DNA of 64,000 bases from Lithospermum erythrorhizon (lineage: Eukaryota > Streptophyta > Magnoliopsida > Boraginales > Boraginaceae). The position numbers and the translations under genes were made by a program. Within the stretch, counting starts at the first letter, position 1. Every line of letters starts with the position of its first letter. The DNA lies in NCBI GenBank assembly GCA_019722365.1, contig JADFUC010000910.1, positions 23,686-87,685 on the forward strand. Direction: 5' to 3'. The notes below the pieces were generated by a model, which saw nothing but the letters and a program-made list of their open reading frames with translations, had not been told where the DNA came from and searched no databases. Below, piece after piece: positions 24,701 through 36,700 of this stretch.

Positions 24701-27150
24701 CTGGGACACCTGAAATGAAATCTTCGAAAGATTTACCTTATTTCCTGTCAGTTACCATCCTTAACTCCTTTGTAGGATTCCAATATTTCTTGCACATTTG
24801 TCTTAGACTTCTGGACGGACCCAGAATTTTAACATTTGGTATTCATTTCATCATATAAAATATAAAATTTCAACATGGGTATTCATTTTGGAGAGAATAG
24901 AAAGAAACAAAAGCATAAACAAATGTTTGGGGTAAGATTTGAACTAGGGACCTTTTTTAAGTTAGCCAAAGACTAACCCATTTGAGCTATTTTATTTTAT
25001 GTAGGGTATTCATGTGAATACCCCAACACTACTGTGGGTCCGTCCCTCTTCTCCATCTGTCAGTATTTATTTTCTGCCTCCATCTTTATTAATTTGGAAG
25101 TGTATTATTTAAATCTAGTATGTTATCTTTTTTCTTCTAAAAGATGATATTTTTTCGTGGTTTATGATGCGACTTCCCATGTGAGTGGTTCACTATTAGA
25201 CTTGCTAGCAGCGAGCCTGCCACTATGCTGATTAACCTCTTGCATAGAGTGGAACGGTAAATCAGAAAGTTTATCCTGAATCCTTTCTTTAATCAAGTTC
25301 GTAGAGATTACCAGACACAGAAATTCATCAGTAATATAATTATTAGAGAACTATTCTTTCTGTAAAAAGTATGTCTGCAACATTCTTATATTGGTGGATC
25401 GTTTCGTTTTTATGTTTGAAATTATGTGTAAGTGAAATTATTGATTAGAATCCTCGGTTTTTGGGCCCTATACTGTGCTGTTATAGCGTTCATTATGACC
25501 CCAATCCTTATTAATGGTGAAGTTAAAAATCAATTTCTGCTGATTTTATTTCTTTTGGCTTTTTATTTACTTATATATTTTTAAGCTTTTGTTCTTTGTT
25601 CTCGTGGTGAGTGGCATTGAGGTTCTTGACTTGCTATCAAGTTGTGAGATATAGTGCAATGAATTATCAAAGTTGTGAGATATAGTGCAATGAATTGGAG
25701 TAACAGACATTTTTGTAATCATAATGCCGTGACTTGTACCTAAAAGGGTAATGATATTTACGTCCCATTTTTAGTCCTTAATTCTCACTCTATGGGTCTT
25801 TAAAATTGGGTGTTAAAATCATCCACCAGATCGATTTTACTTGATGCCTAATTACATCCACATTTTTAGTATAATTCTCACTCGGTGTATGTTATTTAAA
25901 ATTGAGTGTTGAAATCATCCAACAGATCGATTCTACTTGATGCCTGATTAGATCCAAATTTTATTTCCTCAGATCTGATTTGAGTAAGGATCAGATGATC
26001 CTGGATCTTGCCTTTAAGACCAAGCTGTTTTTATGGACCGGTGTTGTACTTGGCGTTGTAGCCGTAGGAGTTCTTAGTTATGCTACTATGAGGTAACTAT
26101 ATTATCTCGACTTCGGGTGCGCGGACTAAGTTTAGGTTATTAGCTGCTTAAACTGCTTAAGTTACATGTGTATTCAAAATATAACTATTTGAGTCCACAT
26201 ATACTTCGGAAAAGATTATGTATATAGGTGTGAAATTGTTTAACAATTTTTATTGTACAATTTTTATTGTGCAAGTGTACTCAAAATATAACTATTTGAG
26301 TACACATATACTCTAAAAAGCTTATGTATGTAGTGTAGAAGTGTTTTAACAGTTTTGAGAGTATAATACTCAAAATATAACTATTTGAGTACACATATAT
26401 TCCCTTAAGCACCTTAAGCATAGACTCCTTTAAGTACTAGATCAGGACCCCTGGACTTCGGGGTTCTTTTTTTTGCATCTTCGTTGCAGATTTTTTGGTG
26501 TAAAGATAGGAAGGAATGTTAAGTTTACTTGCTAGCTCTAGAAATTATGCTTCTTTGCGAATCAATTATATCTAAAGTGGAATATGACACTCTTACAGCT
26601 GTGTATTTTCACTGAACAGTAGCAACAGTAACGAATATCTGCTACTGATGGAATGCATTAAAAAATGTTTCTCTCTTTACGCATGTTTGAAAAATCAATT
26701 CTCCAGGAAGAAAGATTATGTTGCAGAGTGTGTAGCCAATATGAGATCAATAGATGCTAAAATATTGATGTCAAGTTGACTATGGATTGGTAGCTTCATT
26801 AATTTCCTTTCGTGATTTGAGACCAAAAGCCTCCACTTACACTATGCTTTTGTTATAGAAATTGGACTAAATGGAAGGAGTGGAGGCAACGGAGGCAGGC
26901 TAGGCAACATGATGCTACAGAGAGTGATGATCCTGATGCTCAGATTGTTACGGACGATGATAATGGAGAGGTTCCAGATGGAGAGTTGTGCGTCATCTGC
27001 TTGACCAGGAGGAGGAGATCGGCTTTCGTTCCTTGTGGACATCTCGTCTGTTGTCAGCGGTGTGCACTTAGGATTGAACGTGAAGGGGATAAAAAATGCC
27101 CAGTGTGCATGCAGCCATTTCAGAAATCAGTGAGGATTTATAATTCTTGA
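21723..27150 (+). CDS. SPL2: E3 ubiquitin-protein ligase SPL2 (SP1-like, MULAN/RING)
   Basis: Six exons, 21723-22070, 23744-23839, 24343-24513, 24625-24746, 25973-26092 and 26859-27150, give an uninterrupted 382-aa protein with GT/AG introns and matching phases. This is about the length of Arabidopsis SPL2. The SP1 family sits in organelle envelope membranes; SP1 ubiquitinates TOC components of the plastid import machinery, and SPL2 is its close relative. Visible parts are an N-terminal membrane segment (about residues 17-40), the GIDE/MULAN region (QRTQT, CIYHEWKGFFGW, VNMDGSRHPLPL), a second membrane segment (264-284) and a C-terminal C3HC4 RING: C330, C333, C345, H347, C350 or C351, C354, C366, C369. 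The start is the first ATG after the UTR and fits the conserved N-terminus. Intron 1 carries reiterated splice-junction copies; introns 4 and 5 carry tandem repeats and a small insertion. A truncated copy of its 5' end lies 8.4 kb upstream. Confidence 0.92.
22053..23110 (+). repeat. Tandem degenerate copies of the SPL2 exon 1-intron 1 junction
   Basis: The phrase TTTTGCAG-CGTACTCAAACT-GTAATT at the true exon end recurs about nine more times through intron 1 (near 22206, 22340, 22514, 22568, 22642, 22720, 22785, 22879 and 23083). It is followed each time by a TTTCAATTTCTTCGATTTT-like spacer. Copies at 22206-22217, 22340-22351, 22514-22525 and 22879-22890 keep AG before and GT after an exact 12-base segment. 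The copy at 23083 is 11 bases, and the others have lost one or both signals. Confidence 0.88.
24813..25046. mobile_element. Small insertion in SPL2 intron 4 (MITE or SINE-like)
   Basis: The segment is bounded by the inverted ends GGACGGACCCA and TGGGTCCGTCC. Its minus strand contains phrases like tRNA promoter boxes: GCTCAAATGGGTTAG (A-box-like) and AGTTCAAATCT (B-box-like). The inverted ends favour a MITE and the boxes favour a tRNA-derived SINE. A clear target duplication is not visible. Confidence 0.5.
25636..25957 (+). repeat. Tandem duplications in SPL2 intron 4
   Basis: A 30-base unit (GTTGTGAGATATAGTGC core) occurs twice at 25636-25696. A unit of about 95 bases occurs twice at 25766-25860 and 25861-25957, both containing the CAGATCGATT and TTGATGCCTGATTA-like phrases. 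The second array ends just before the exon 5 acceptor. Confidence 0.85.
26171..26405 (+). repeat. Three-unit tandem repeat in SPL2 intron 5
   Basis: The core CAAAATATAACTATTTGAG recurs near 26174, 26282 and 26370 with decaying spacers of about 90-110 bases. Confidence 0.85.
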
Positions 27151-27862
27151 AGAACCTTATTTTCAAGTGCTCATTTTGTCTTAGACAAGCTCTAGTAAAA
27201 ACATACTGTGTATTTTCTGTATGTATCATTGTACATATCCATAACAATTTGATCTCCTAGTTTGCCTTAACTCACAATTGTTGAAACAATCTCATAGCAA
27301 TAGTGCAGCATATGAAGCACAAATGCAGAGGGTGAAAAGAATTGTTGTGTAAAAGTTGGACAAATAATGGAAGTACGATGAAGAATCGAACAATACTACA
27401 TCAACATGTCCCAACACTTTTGAAGAAACTCTTGCCTAAGCGAGTAAGGGGGGTTCGTGTAATATGCAACTTTCTTCATGTGGTAATTAGGAGGTTGTTT
27501 TCGAATTTATCACATAGTGAAGTGCAACCACTATGGATAAGAATTGTAGTTAGTGTATTGTGTCATTTTGATTTATTTCATTATATTTAAGCATTAGAGA
27601 ATATAAAATCTTTAATTTCATAGGATATGGAGAAGAATAATTGAACGATACTAATGGTATAAAACCAAAAAAAAAAAAAATGCAGATATAAAAGGTGGGA
27701 GTATGTAGAGAGTATCGAAGGGGTACAAGTATAAATCTCTTCAATCTTTGCTTAAAGAGTGTGCAACACAAACAGTGATCAATTAACAATAATGGTACAA
27801 GAAACTTGAGAAGCTACAAAAGTACATGGGAATTAAAACAAAGAAACAAATTGCAACATTTT
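27151..27862. other. Convergent intergenic region between SPL2 and the germin-like gene
   Basis: This holds both 3' UTRs. It is AT-rich, with a poly-A run at 27667-27680 and no further gene. A bidirectional polyadenylation region is expected here but no single signal is decisive. Confidence 0.5.
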
Positions 27863-28492
27863 CTAATTGGTGCCCCCAAGAACACCCTTGAGTGTCTTGA
27901 TAAGAGCAGGATCAAGGAAAGTTGTCTTGGACACCAAATCAGTAGGCAGGTCATTTGCAAACAAGGCAAAGTCCAAAATCTGAAGTCCAGGGTTAGGGCT
28001 ACTGAAAGTAACAAGTGCAACAGAAGTTACACCAGCAGCATTTATCTGGAAATGCAGCAAACCTTGAGGGAATACCATCACCTCGCCTTTCTTTAGTGTT
28101 GCTGTGTAAACTTTGTTGTCTGACGATGAGATGAAACCAGCAGTGATTGATCCCTGGGTGACAACAAGAATCTCAGACGCACCTGGGTGGGTGTGCATTG
28201 GCACAACACCCTTTGGGGCCAAGTCGAGACGTGCCATCGACAGGCCTAAGCCATTTACGCCTGGAAATTGAGCATCAAAGGCAGGAGTGACTGCAGCTTT
28301 GATGATGTTGCTGGTGTTTCCTGCACCCACAAGACCAGAAAATACGAAATCTTTAGCCGTGACTTTTGTAGGACTCTTGCAAGAGTAACCTGCAGGACCC
28401 TGTGGAGCTTTAAGATCAGCTACACAGAAGTCTTGGACGGAGGCATTGGCAGATGCCACAAGCAGGCAGAACAAGATGGCAAAATGCAACAT
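27863..28492 (-). CDS. Germin-like protein (ABP19/GLP3-like cupin)
   Basis: One uninterrupted exon of 209 codons, the normal length for the family. An N-terminal signal peptide (hydrophobic to about residue 17, ending ANA) directs export to the cell wall. The conserved disulfide pair is C23 and C38. The cupin metal site is complete: H100, H102 and E107 in germin box 1 (HTHPGASE) and H147 in box 2 ([11 protein letters not shown]), which binds manganese in this family. An NTS glycosylation sequon is at N59. Germin-like proteins of this clade are extracellular; some show superoxide dismutase activity and some were named auxin-binding proteins, but enzymatic activity cannot be read from the sequence. 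The gene converges on SPL2. No damage is seen, so it is probably functional. Confidence 0.93.
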   Translation of the reverse strand: MLHFAILFCLLVASANASVQDFCVADLKAPQGPAGYSCKSPTKVTAKDFVFSGLVGAGNTSNIIKAAVTPAFDAQFPGVNGLGLSMARLDLAPKGVVPMHTHPGASEILVVTQGSITAGFISSSDNKVYTATLKKGEVMVFPQGLLHFQINAAGVTSVALVTFSSPNPGLQILDFALFANDLPTDLVSKTTFLDPALIKTLKGVLGGTN

Positions 28493-28561
28493 TTTTCTTG
28501 CAGAAAAATATATTGGTTAAAGTGTGAAACAGTGTGTTTCTAACTAGTTAGGTACGTATTG

Positions 28562-28570
28562 CTTTATATA
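28562..28570 (-). promoter_or_regulatory. TATA box of the germin-like gene
   Basis: TATATAAAG on the minus strand lies about 70 bases before the start codon, leaving room for a 5' UTR of about 40 bases. Confidence 0.75.
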
Positions 28571-30979
28571 GAATGTTAAGGCTCACTTTTTGGTGCATTA
28601 ATGTTGGATAGATACATTGAAAATCTTTAACATGCAATGAGAACCGCAAGACTGATTGTGTGAAGCATATTGCAGATATTGGATAACTAATTCAGAAGTC
28701 AGACAAAAACATCCTTTTTTCTGTTAGAAACAAAAAAAGAACCTATGATTGAAAGTGAGTGGTATTACTTTTACTTCTCATCAAGAGACAATACAAGCAT
28801 TCATGATTTGAACTTCCAGTTTCTTAATATCAACTTCATTTTGAGGTGATATGCTCAATTATGCTTCTAGGCATTGCTAAAATCTGAAAGAAGATTGAAT
28901 TCTTTTATTCACAAGCTATAAAGTTTTAGCAATGAACAATTGTATGAATCTATAGTCATTTATTTGGTTAACTGATATCAGGATATATATATAACCAAGA
29001 TAACAATTGGCATTCAATGGTAAATGTTTGGGCCAATGTGGGGTAGTAAAGGAAGGGCATAACAAGACAGATTCACAGCTAATCGAACAAGATGTTTCCT
29101 TAATGCATTTCATTTTCAGAACAACTGGAAATCTATTTGTAGATTTGGGGAAATACTATACAAAAGATACCCTATAAAAGATGTGGTAGATGCTTGCTTA
29201 TGTCATATCCCACAGCAAGCCCTGTTCTGTCTGTTACCCTAATCTACAAGATATTGGTGCTTGACTTTAACATCAACTTTAACATGCCTCAATGCCATCA
29301 AAGAGGCTCCTTCCATCTAAGCGATGTAAGAAAGCTGTTTCCGAATTAATCCATGAGTGAAATGCAAACATTATACTACTTCACAATAGAAGAAAAGAAG
29401 TATAAGTGGTGTAATGATCAATTTTGATATATTCCATTATATCCAAGAGTAGGAAAATATTCCATTATTCCATTACATTTACTGAGATAAAGGGAAACAT
29501 TATAAATGTTATAGGGTTTACTGGCCACTTGTAAGTAAACTTATTGTAGAAAATTTTGGACTAGAAACACCCTTGCAGTACTCTATTATCCTTTTAAATT
29601 ACAGATTGTGCTCTTATAGCCTCCTCTTTTTTCCTGAATTTGTTCTTCTTATTCACATTCTAAAAACTGGTTTTGGTTGCTAGGTGCCGGAGCTTAATAG
29701 GGACCAAGGACAGCAACATCCCTCCTCAACTTCGAAAACTAATAAGCTATTCAAACAAAAAATATAGAAACTACAGTCATCAATTTCCTATAAAATAAGT
29801 TTAATATTTTGACCAGTTTGAATATTGAATCGTGGCTAAATAAACTGAGTTTGGCCTTTATATTCTACTAGCTAGTAATATATTACGTGCAACCACCAAA
29901 AATGAAATAGTATATAATATTTAACGTATATTCATAGTTTGAAATACGTGATTATCCCAGATTTTTTTAATTTTTCGCGATAGTTTGATTGTTCTGATTT
30001 TAATATCGCTTTTCTGATTCCGATGTAACATTTTACATTTTAATGGCTTTTACAATTTCGTTGTAGCTTTTCGCGTCTTAATAAAATATTTTTTAAATAC
30101 AACGATAAATTATTTTGAAGCGAATGAGTATAATATTAATAAATTTATGTATGTGCTAGCTCACTAATATATTTATGATTATCGATCTATTTACTTCAAA
30201 TAAATAAATTGTAAATATTCTAATAATATGGTGATTTTTCAAATTAGAATATTATTAAATTTTTCTTCTTCTAATTTGTATGTAAATTTTAACAAACATA
30301 TTGTTAGATTCAAAGAACAAAAATAGATATAATATAATTTGTGAATTTTATTTTATAGTTTTGACGGGGATATATAATCGGGTCAATAATAGAGACGGTG
30401 AATATCAATTTATTTTAGTCTTGTAGGAGTTATAAAATTGTATTCCTGAAATTTAAAGTACATATAACTAAGATTTTCATTCTTTATAATGTTTTAATTC
30501 ATCAAAATATTTATATATAACTTAAAGTACACAACTCAAGCTGTTAATAATTTCATCTCTCTCAAAGGTCGTAGAATGTTATATAGTAGATACATTCATT
30601 AATAAATTTATTAGAATCGAACATGATTAATCATAATTAGAATAAAACATATATATTAACATCTCATTTGCCTATGTCTTTATTTATTGGTACTATTTTT
30701 TGTAATAAGTACATAATGTCACTTTCTTTGCAAGAATCATTGAGACTAATATTCACTAATACTTATTTTAATTTTTATAGAATTTAATCAATGTTTATCC
30801 ATCTAATTAATTTTTGTCAAGTATTTTAAATTTTGTCAAGTATTTAATCTATATATATAGATAATTTAATAAGTACTAAAAAAACATGATGAGTTAGAAA
30901 GATATAACTAATCTATTGAGGATTTTTGTAATATGCTGATGGAATAATAAATATGATATAATTGTGTGTACATTCTTCG
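28571..30979. other. AT-rich region without a recognised gene
   Basis: The first several hundred bases are the upstream region of the germin-like gene. The rest, especially 29870-30960, is very AT-rich with no coding or RNA signal I can support. Confidence 0.45.
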
Positions 30980-32450
30980 TTAAACTCGAACAAGGCATCT
31001 CTTAAATCTCAAGTTATAAATCATTCGAAACTCTAAATGTCTATAATTCTTCGTATATATATGTATATGCATAAAGAGATAAGGAGTAAAAGAAGAAATA
31101 TAATTAAATTCTATGCGTAATGGTATGGAGCGACGATATAGACTTTCGAGGTAGAGCTTGAGTCTTTGATTTGGATAATGTGTCACCAGACGGTCACCAG
31201 GGGCCGAGGATTTAGTCTTTGAGCGAGATATGGTAGAATCGAGGTCTCTTGAGAATGCGCTTGATCCCGTGTGGTTGTGCGGACTTGATCTACGTCTTGG
31301 ACTTGGATCCTTGAGATGTGGGGTACGGATGGAGGGGGACTTGGACACTGCCACCGCAGGATGGATAAGGTAGAATTTGGTTGGATGAAATTTTGGGCCC
31401 TTTCTTTGGAAGCTTGAATTGGGTAAGCAACGGGTTGGTTGGGCGGCTACATCCTTAACAGGTATGTGGGTTGGGCGGATGCTGAGCCGCCTTGTTGGAC
31501 ATGTGTCTTGTGGTGGGATTTGGATGAACCTTATAGCTTGAGAGCTGGGTTCGCCCCGGCCCGGCGGGGCACTTGCTCGGCTTCGCTGTATACGATCTTT
31601 GGATGTAGAGTAGGGGCTTCGGCGAACTTCGGCTTGTGGGATGGTGTGCGCTCGCTGCGATATGCTCCGAGCGCTATTTGATGCCGGAGGTAGAGCCGGC
31701 AACTTGATGCGTCTCACAGGTTGATGTAGTCTTGAGGGCACCAGCAGCGTGTTTCTTGCAACTTGTTAGAGACGGACAACTCGAGCTACCGTGGAGATTG
31801 TCCGCTATGATAGAGGTTGGGCCCGACTTTACTTGGAATGTAATAGGTAGAGGCGCCAGTCTTGATCTCTGGATTTGATGTCTTCTGAGGGCCACAGAGC
31901 GTGTTTCTAGAATTTGGTAGGGAGGGAAGCTCTTTATACGTTGGGACTCGGATTGTTTTCCCTCTTGATGGTTTTAGTGATACATTGGTGCTTGGTGTTA
32001 CAGGTGCTTCCTCCTTTGGGTGTCCCAAGTGCGGAGGTTGTCTTCGCTTTGAATCTTGTTGGTGAGTTGTGCTCCTTTGGATATTCAGCGGGTGCTTCGG
32101 GTGGGGTTTGGATGCACATTTTGGAGTCTTCGGTGTACGCTAATGTTATTGTGAGCTTACTGACAATTTTCCACGCTTTTTTGCATGGTTTTACGGATAT
32201 GAGCGGCAGCCATTTTAATGATGTAAAAGAGGGGTATTTATAGGCTTCGGGCTTTGCTTTTGATTTGTTGATCGTTTCGGATGGATCTAAATAATCTTGT
32301 CAGATTGATTTTGGTAGTGATGCGAGGCAGTTAGATATTTGAATAATATTAAAAATAATATTATCTAATTAAATGTGCGCCGACTTTGCAAATTCAATTT
32401 GCTTGATTTGCACTGGTAATCATACCTAGTTCGACCATTTTATGGGGCCG
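30980..32450 (-). other. GC-richer repeated block, probably decayed non-coding transposon or LTR
   Basis: This block is clearly richer in GC than its surroundings. A TATAAATA on the minus strand (32242-32235) is followed by frames interrupted by stops. Two internal segments resemble each other (31710-31760 and 31870-31920, sharing GAGGGC and GCGTGTTTCT phrases), so the block contains a diverged duplication. The 253-codon minus-strand frame (31741-30980) is rich in Ser, Pro, Arg and Thr with no known domain, which suggests composition rather than a gene. It could be an LTR or a non-autonomous element. Confidence 0.35.
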
Positions 32451-33553
32451 TCGTTGGCTGGATTTGTCAGGAAAATTTCGTTTTGTTTAGATTTTTCTCC
32501 TCCATTCACAATTAAAATTTCGTAAATGCAGGAGCACTGTCCCCAGAGTTTAAAATTAGGTTTATTAATTTTTAAATCCTAATTTTACCATACAAAATTG
32601 ATATGAGGTACTTGAATCGGGAACACATCATTTTCACATGAAAAGCTTGAATTTAATTCGAGCAAAGTGAAGCACTGTCAGCCAGCGTGTACGTCGTGTG
32701 TCGGTTGTAGATTAATTAAATTAATAAATTCATAAAAAATAAATTTTATTAATTAAAATTAATTAAATTTCCACTGTCTACAATATAAATAGTTGGTTTT
32801 AATACTTTTAGATTATTTATTATTATATGGTAAAATATAGTAGTTGGGTTTTTAATTCATGTAAATTATATGAATAGATGGTGAAATACAATGGCCAAAA
32901 ATCATGTGTGTGTATATGCAATTAATTCATTATACATGTAGTAACTTCATTATTTAACATATAATAATAGCATGTAAATAATTAATTCTAATTGGAAGGG
33001 CAATATGTTGAACAAAAATGGAAGAAATACATTATTGAATTTACATTTGTATAAGGTATATAGGTATCGATATAGATGTAAATTGAGAAAAATGAATAAC
33101 TGCAAAGTACCAGTGGAATTCCAAAGAAATGTGGTCCAAGTGTCCAACTACAGCACATGCTTAGAAAGAAAATAAGTGCACAAGAGCACGGGAATGACAA
33201 CCAGATGAGATGGTAATTAGTGAAAGATTTTGTTTCTTGCCCAACAACAAAATATGGAAGATACAATTTGTGGACTGGGAGGAATATGCCCTTTAAGTGA
33301 GGTCATAGGTTCCATACTGAAGACATATTTCTTAATTTTTGAAATGGTACATTTAGAATGGGGTTAATAATGAGAGTGAGAGTACACTATAATGAACAAT
33401 TAGTACATGATGCAAAGACTAATTTTATTTTTTCTTAGTTTTGACAACATACCACATCACAAATCTTCTTAAATAAGCATCTCTTTATATTTCATGAAAC
33501 GAAATTGGTAGTATTTCTGTGTCCTTGAACTTTAAGGAGACAATAATCTTAGT
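32451..33553. other. AT-rich intergenic region
   Basis: No gene recognised. A segment around 32560-32780 resembles the reverse complement of 60760-60960 (both contain a TAATTAAATTAATAAATTCAT-like stretch beside a TAAAATTAGG-like stretch), so a dispersed repeat is present. Confidence 0.4.
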
Positions 33554-33558
33554 CTAGT
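33554..33558. repeat. Target-site duplication CTAGT (left)
   Basis: Exact partner of 38764-38768, directly outside the LTR of the copia element. Confidence 0.8.
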
Positions 33559-33690
33559 TATTACGGATAGTGTATCTTGCATTATATTTTAGTTGTACAA
33601 TGTATTTATTTAGCCCGGAAGTTAATATTGTAAAATATTTTATATTCTTGAGAACATCAATAATATGATTGAGAGCTTCTAAATTTTACA
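33559..33690 (+). repeat. 5' LTR of the copia element
   Basis: 132 bp, TATTACGG to ATTTTACA, matching 38620-38763 with many substitutions and indels. The large divergence indicates an old insertion. Confidence 0.75.
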
Positions 33691-33704
33691 TGGGATCATA
33701 ATCG
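33691..33704 (+). other. Primer-binding site (tRNA-Met type, degraded)
   Basis: TGGGATCATAATCG directly follows the 5' LTR. The family consensus is TGGTATCAGAGC. Confidence 0.6.
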
Positions 33705-36700
33705 ATATCATTGGGAGCAAGAATTAGTTATTTTCTCTACTCAATTTCGACCCAGACCACACACCCCACGCTGACCGTGAGCCACACCCACCCCCGTTGT
33801 CATCGGCCTTCCGTCTAGTGCGTCTTGCTTGAAACACCCATGCACATGTTGCTCTAAACTTGATCATAACTCTTTGTTTTACTTGAGTTCTAATGATAAT
33901 CCAAAAAATATCATTAGTATTGTTGTTTTCACTGGACATAATTATGATGATTGGTCCAAATCTCTTCGATTGTCTCTAATTGCTCGAAGAAAGTTTGGAT
34001 TTATTGATGGGTCTGTGGGAAAACCCACCTCGGGCTCTTTGGTTGCCAATTGACAATGTGTTCAAGCAATGCTTGTTCAATGGATTTTGAATCTTGTTAC
34101 ATCGTTGAAGAAAGCGATACCGTATTTTGAGGGAAGCTCGTCGTTATTGGTTTTACGAAATTGACTTTCAGTATGGGTAGCGGAGCCTTGGCGACATCCC
34201 AGCCTTTGGCCAGGTGCAGCGAGACCTCGACCATATCGATTAGGCGAGTACTGAAAATTACAACATTGTGGGGCAATTGGCTACCATTAGGTCGTTACTC
34301 GTAGTTGCGGTTTGTGTGTGTGCCGGTTGGGAGGATTTCGGCGAGAAATAGGATATTGACAGAATACATGAATTTTTGTGTGGTATTTATGTGGAACGGT
34401 TTGGAACTCTTCGTTCTTCACTTTTATCTCAGGAACCTCCATCGTCGTTCGATTAGGCTTTATTCTTGCGGAAAGACGCTTGGTCGTAAAGGGTGTCTCA
34501 TTTGGATCGGGATAATGTTATGTATTTAGCGATTCAATTGTCAAATCGAGTGCCATTCGATTCCGTCCTAAGACTAATGGCATTTGCTCATATGGTCATC
34601 GTTGTGGCCATGATCCCTAGACCTGTTTCTCCAAGAATGGATTTCCGGATTGGTGGGCTGATCGTCAGGAGTTCGGGGAGGCGGGGCTCAAAACCCGTTG
34701 GAACCGTCGCGTGGGGGGACGGGGCACTTCTTGGTGCAGGCAGGCGTGACTGCTTGTCATGCCTTTGTGCATTCATGAGCGATAGTCTTGAGGAATATGA
34801 GAAATCGGTCTCGTAAAATATACGTTGAAGCAATTTAGATTGTAAACATATTTAATCATTCAAGTTATATTAAGGAAATAAGTGTATTATTTGTTAAAGT
34901 TCAGGTGACACTAGACAAAACATAATCTATATATTAAATATAATATTTGGTTAATAATATTTAATATATTACTCTTGTCGATTAAATGCTTAGAGGTCGC
35001 ATACATCGATAAACCGAACTACTTAATAAATGTATTATAAACTTCCCGAGTTTAAAGTGTAAATTGAAGGAAACATTCTGGACGGAAAATTGAACCATAA
35101 AGCTCGAACTCGACTCGTTTTGGACCGAGTAGGTGTCGACTTTTTGGTGATGAAGAGAATTAGAGTTTGAGTAGGATTTGGTTCCTTAAAACTCTCATGT
35201 CTTAAGTGGTATGATCAAAAACACAATTACAACTAATATAATGCTTTTGCTAATATTTTTGGTTTGCAAGAAATCAAAAACTCTACTCCAAGCCTCATGT
35301 GTAGAAGGTACCAGAGAAGAAAAACAAGATTTTGTTTCCATCTTTTGTTCCTAGTTTATCATTTTAAATGCTAGTAGGCCTGCAGTGGTTCGACAATTGT
35401 CGGTTTGTTGGAGATACTCTATTTTGGGTATTGTGAGCAATTCAATTCTGCTGTCAACCTCATTGATTTGATCAACTAAAAGGTACACACTTGTAGCCAA
35501 TTTTGTTTATTATTTTTGTACAATCCGTAGCGTTATGGAATTCGTATCCATTAAGTTTAGAACTTATAATATGATTAAGAACACCAACAGCTCGGTTAAT
35601 CAGGCCCCCGCGAATGGGAATGGCTTGTCCGAGTCCGATTGGAGTAAGTTGAAAACCTTACTTATACATTCTGATTTGGGTAGCGAAGATCGTCTGGTTG
35701 ATAAGTGTTTTACCTCTAATAATTGGATTATTGATACGAGTGCTTCGAGTCATATGACAGGTGACTTAAGTAATATGTTTAATATTGTGGATGTATCTGG
35801 TTGTCCTATCGGTCTCCCGGATGGGAAAGTTTCATGCAATGTTGGGCGATTCATTTCATGATGTGTTATGTATCTGGGCTTGGTGGATAATTAGGATTGT
35901 TTGGTTCAATTTACTAAAATTGGTTGTATTACACAGGACTCTACCTCGAGGACCCAGATTGGAGTTAGTGACCGGTGGAACGGACTTCAGCTTATTTTTT
36001 TGCAGATTCTAGATTTAACGGATATTTCGCACGCGTCTTCGAAGCGTGTCTATGGATTTGTGGCATAAAAAATTGGGGCATCCCTCGGAGAAAGTAGTTA
36101 GGTATTTATCTTTTATTTCTAATTCATGTCATTTTTGAATAAGGCTTGTATCGTGTGTCATCAAGCCAAGTAGTCTATTGAGTCCTTTGTTAGTAGAGAA
36201 CATGTGCCACTCAGATGAGCGATTCATTGTGATTTGTGGGGTCTGTATCACACAGTGTCTTCGTGTGGTGCGAGATATTTTTCTCTACTATTATTACGAT
36301 TATTCAGGGTGCATGATTATTTTGCTATGAATGGTATTATATTTCAAACTTCCTGTCAGTATTTCCTCAACAAACGGACGGGCGGAACGGAAAACACCGG
36401 GCCACATTTTAAATATTGGTCGTTCTTCGAGGTTTCATGCTAGTTTACCTATTAATTTTTGGAGTGAGTGTATTCTGACAGCTGGTTATCTCATTAATCG
36501 CACCCCCTCTAGTTTTCTTAACTTGAAATTTCCTTATGAACTTTTGTATGGTAAACCTCCTACTTATTCGAATCTTCGTGTGTTTGGTGCTTTATGTTTT
36601 GATTATAACCAAAAGGGTAATTGGATAAGTTTAATAGTCGTAGTAGGAGGTGTATCTTTGTTAGGTATCCATTTGGGAAAAAGGGGTGGAAGTTGCTTGA

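Noticed and set aside
27814..28543. Plus-strand ORFs at 27806-28096 and 28268-28543
   Set aside because: Shadows of the intact germin-like gene on the minus strand.
30980..31741. 253-codon minus-strand open frame
   Set aside because: Ser/Pro/Arg/Thr-rich, no domain and no clean start context; the neighbouring sequence is a repeated GC-rich block. Treated as composition.
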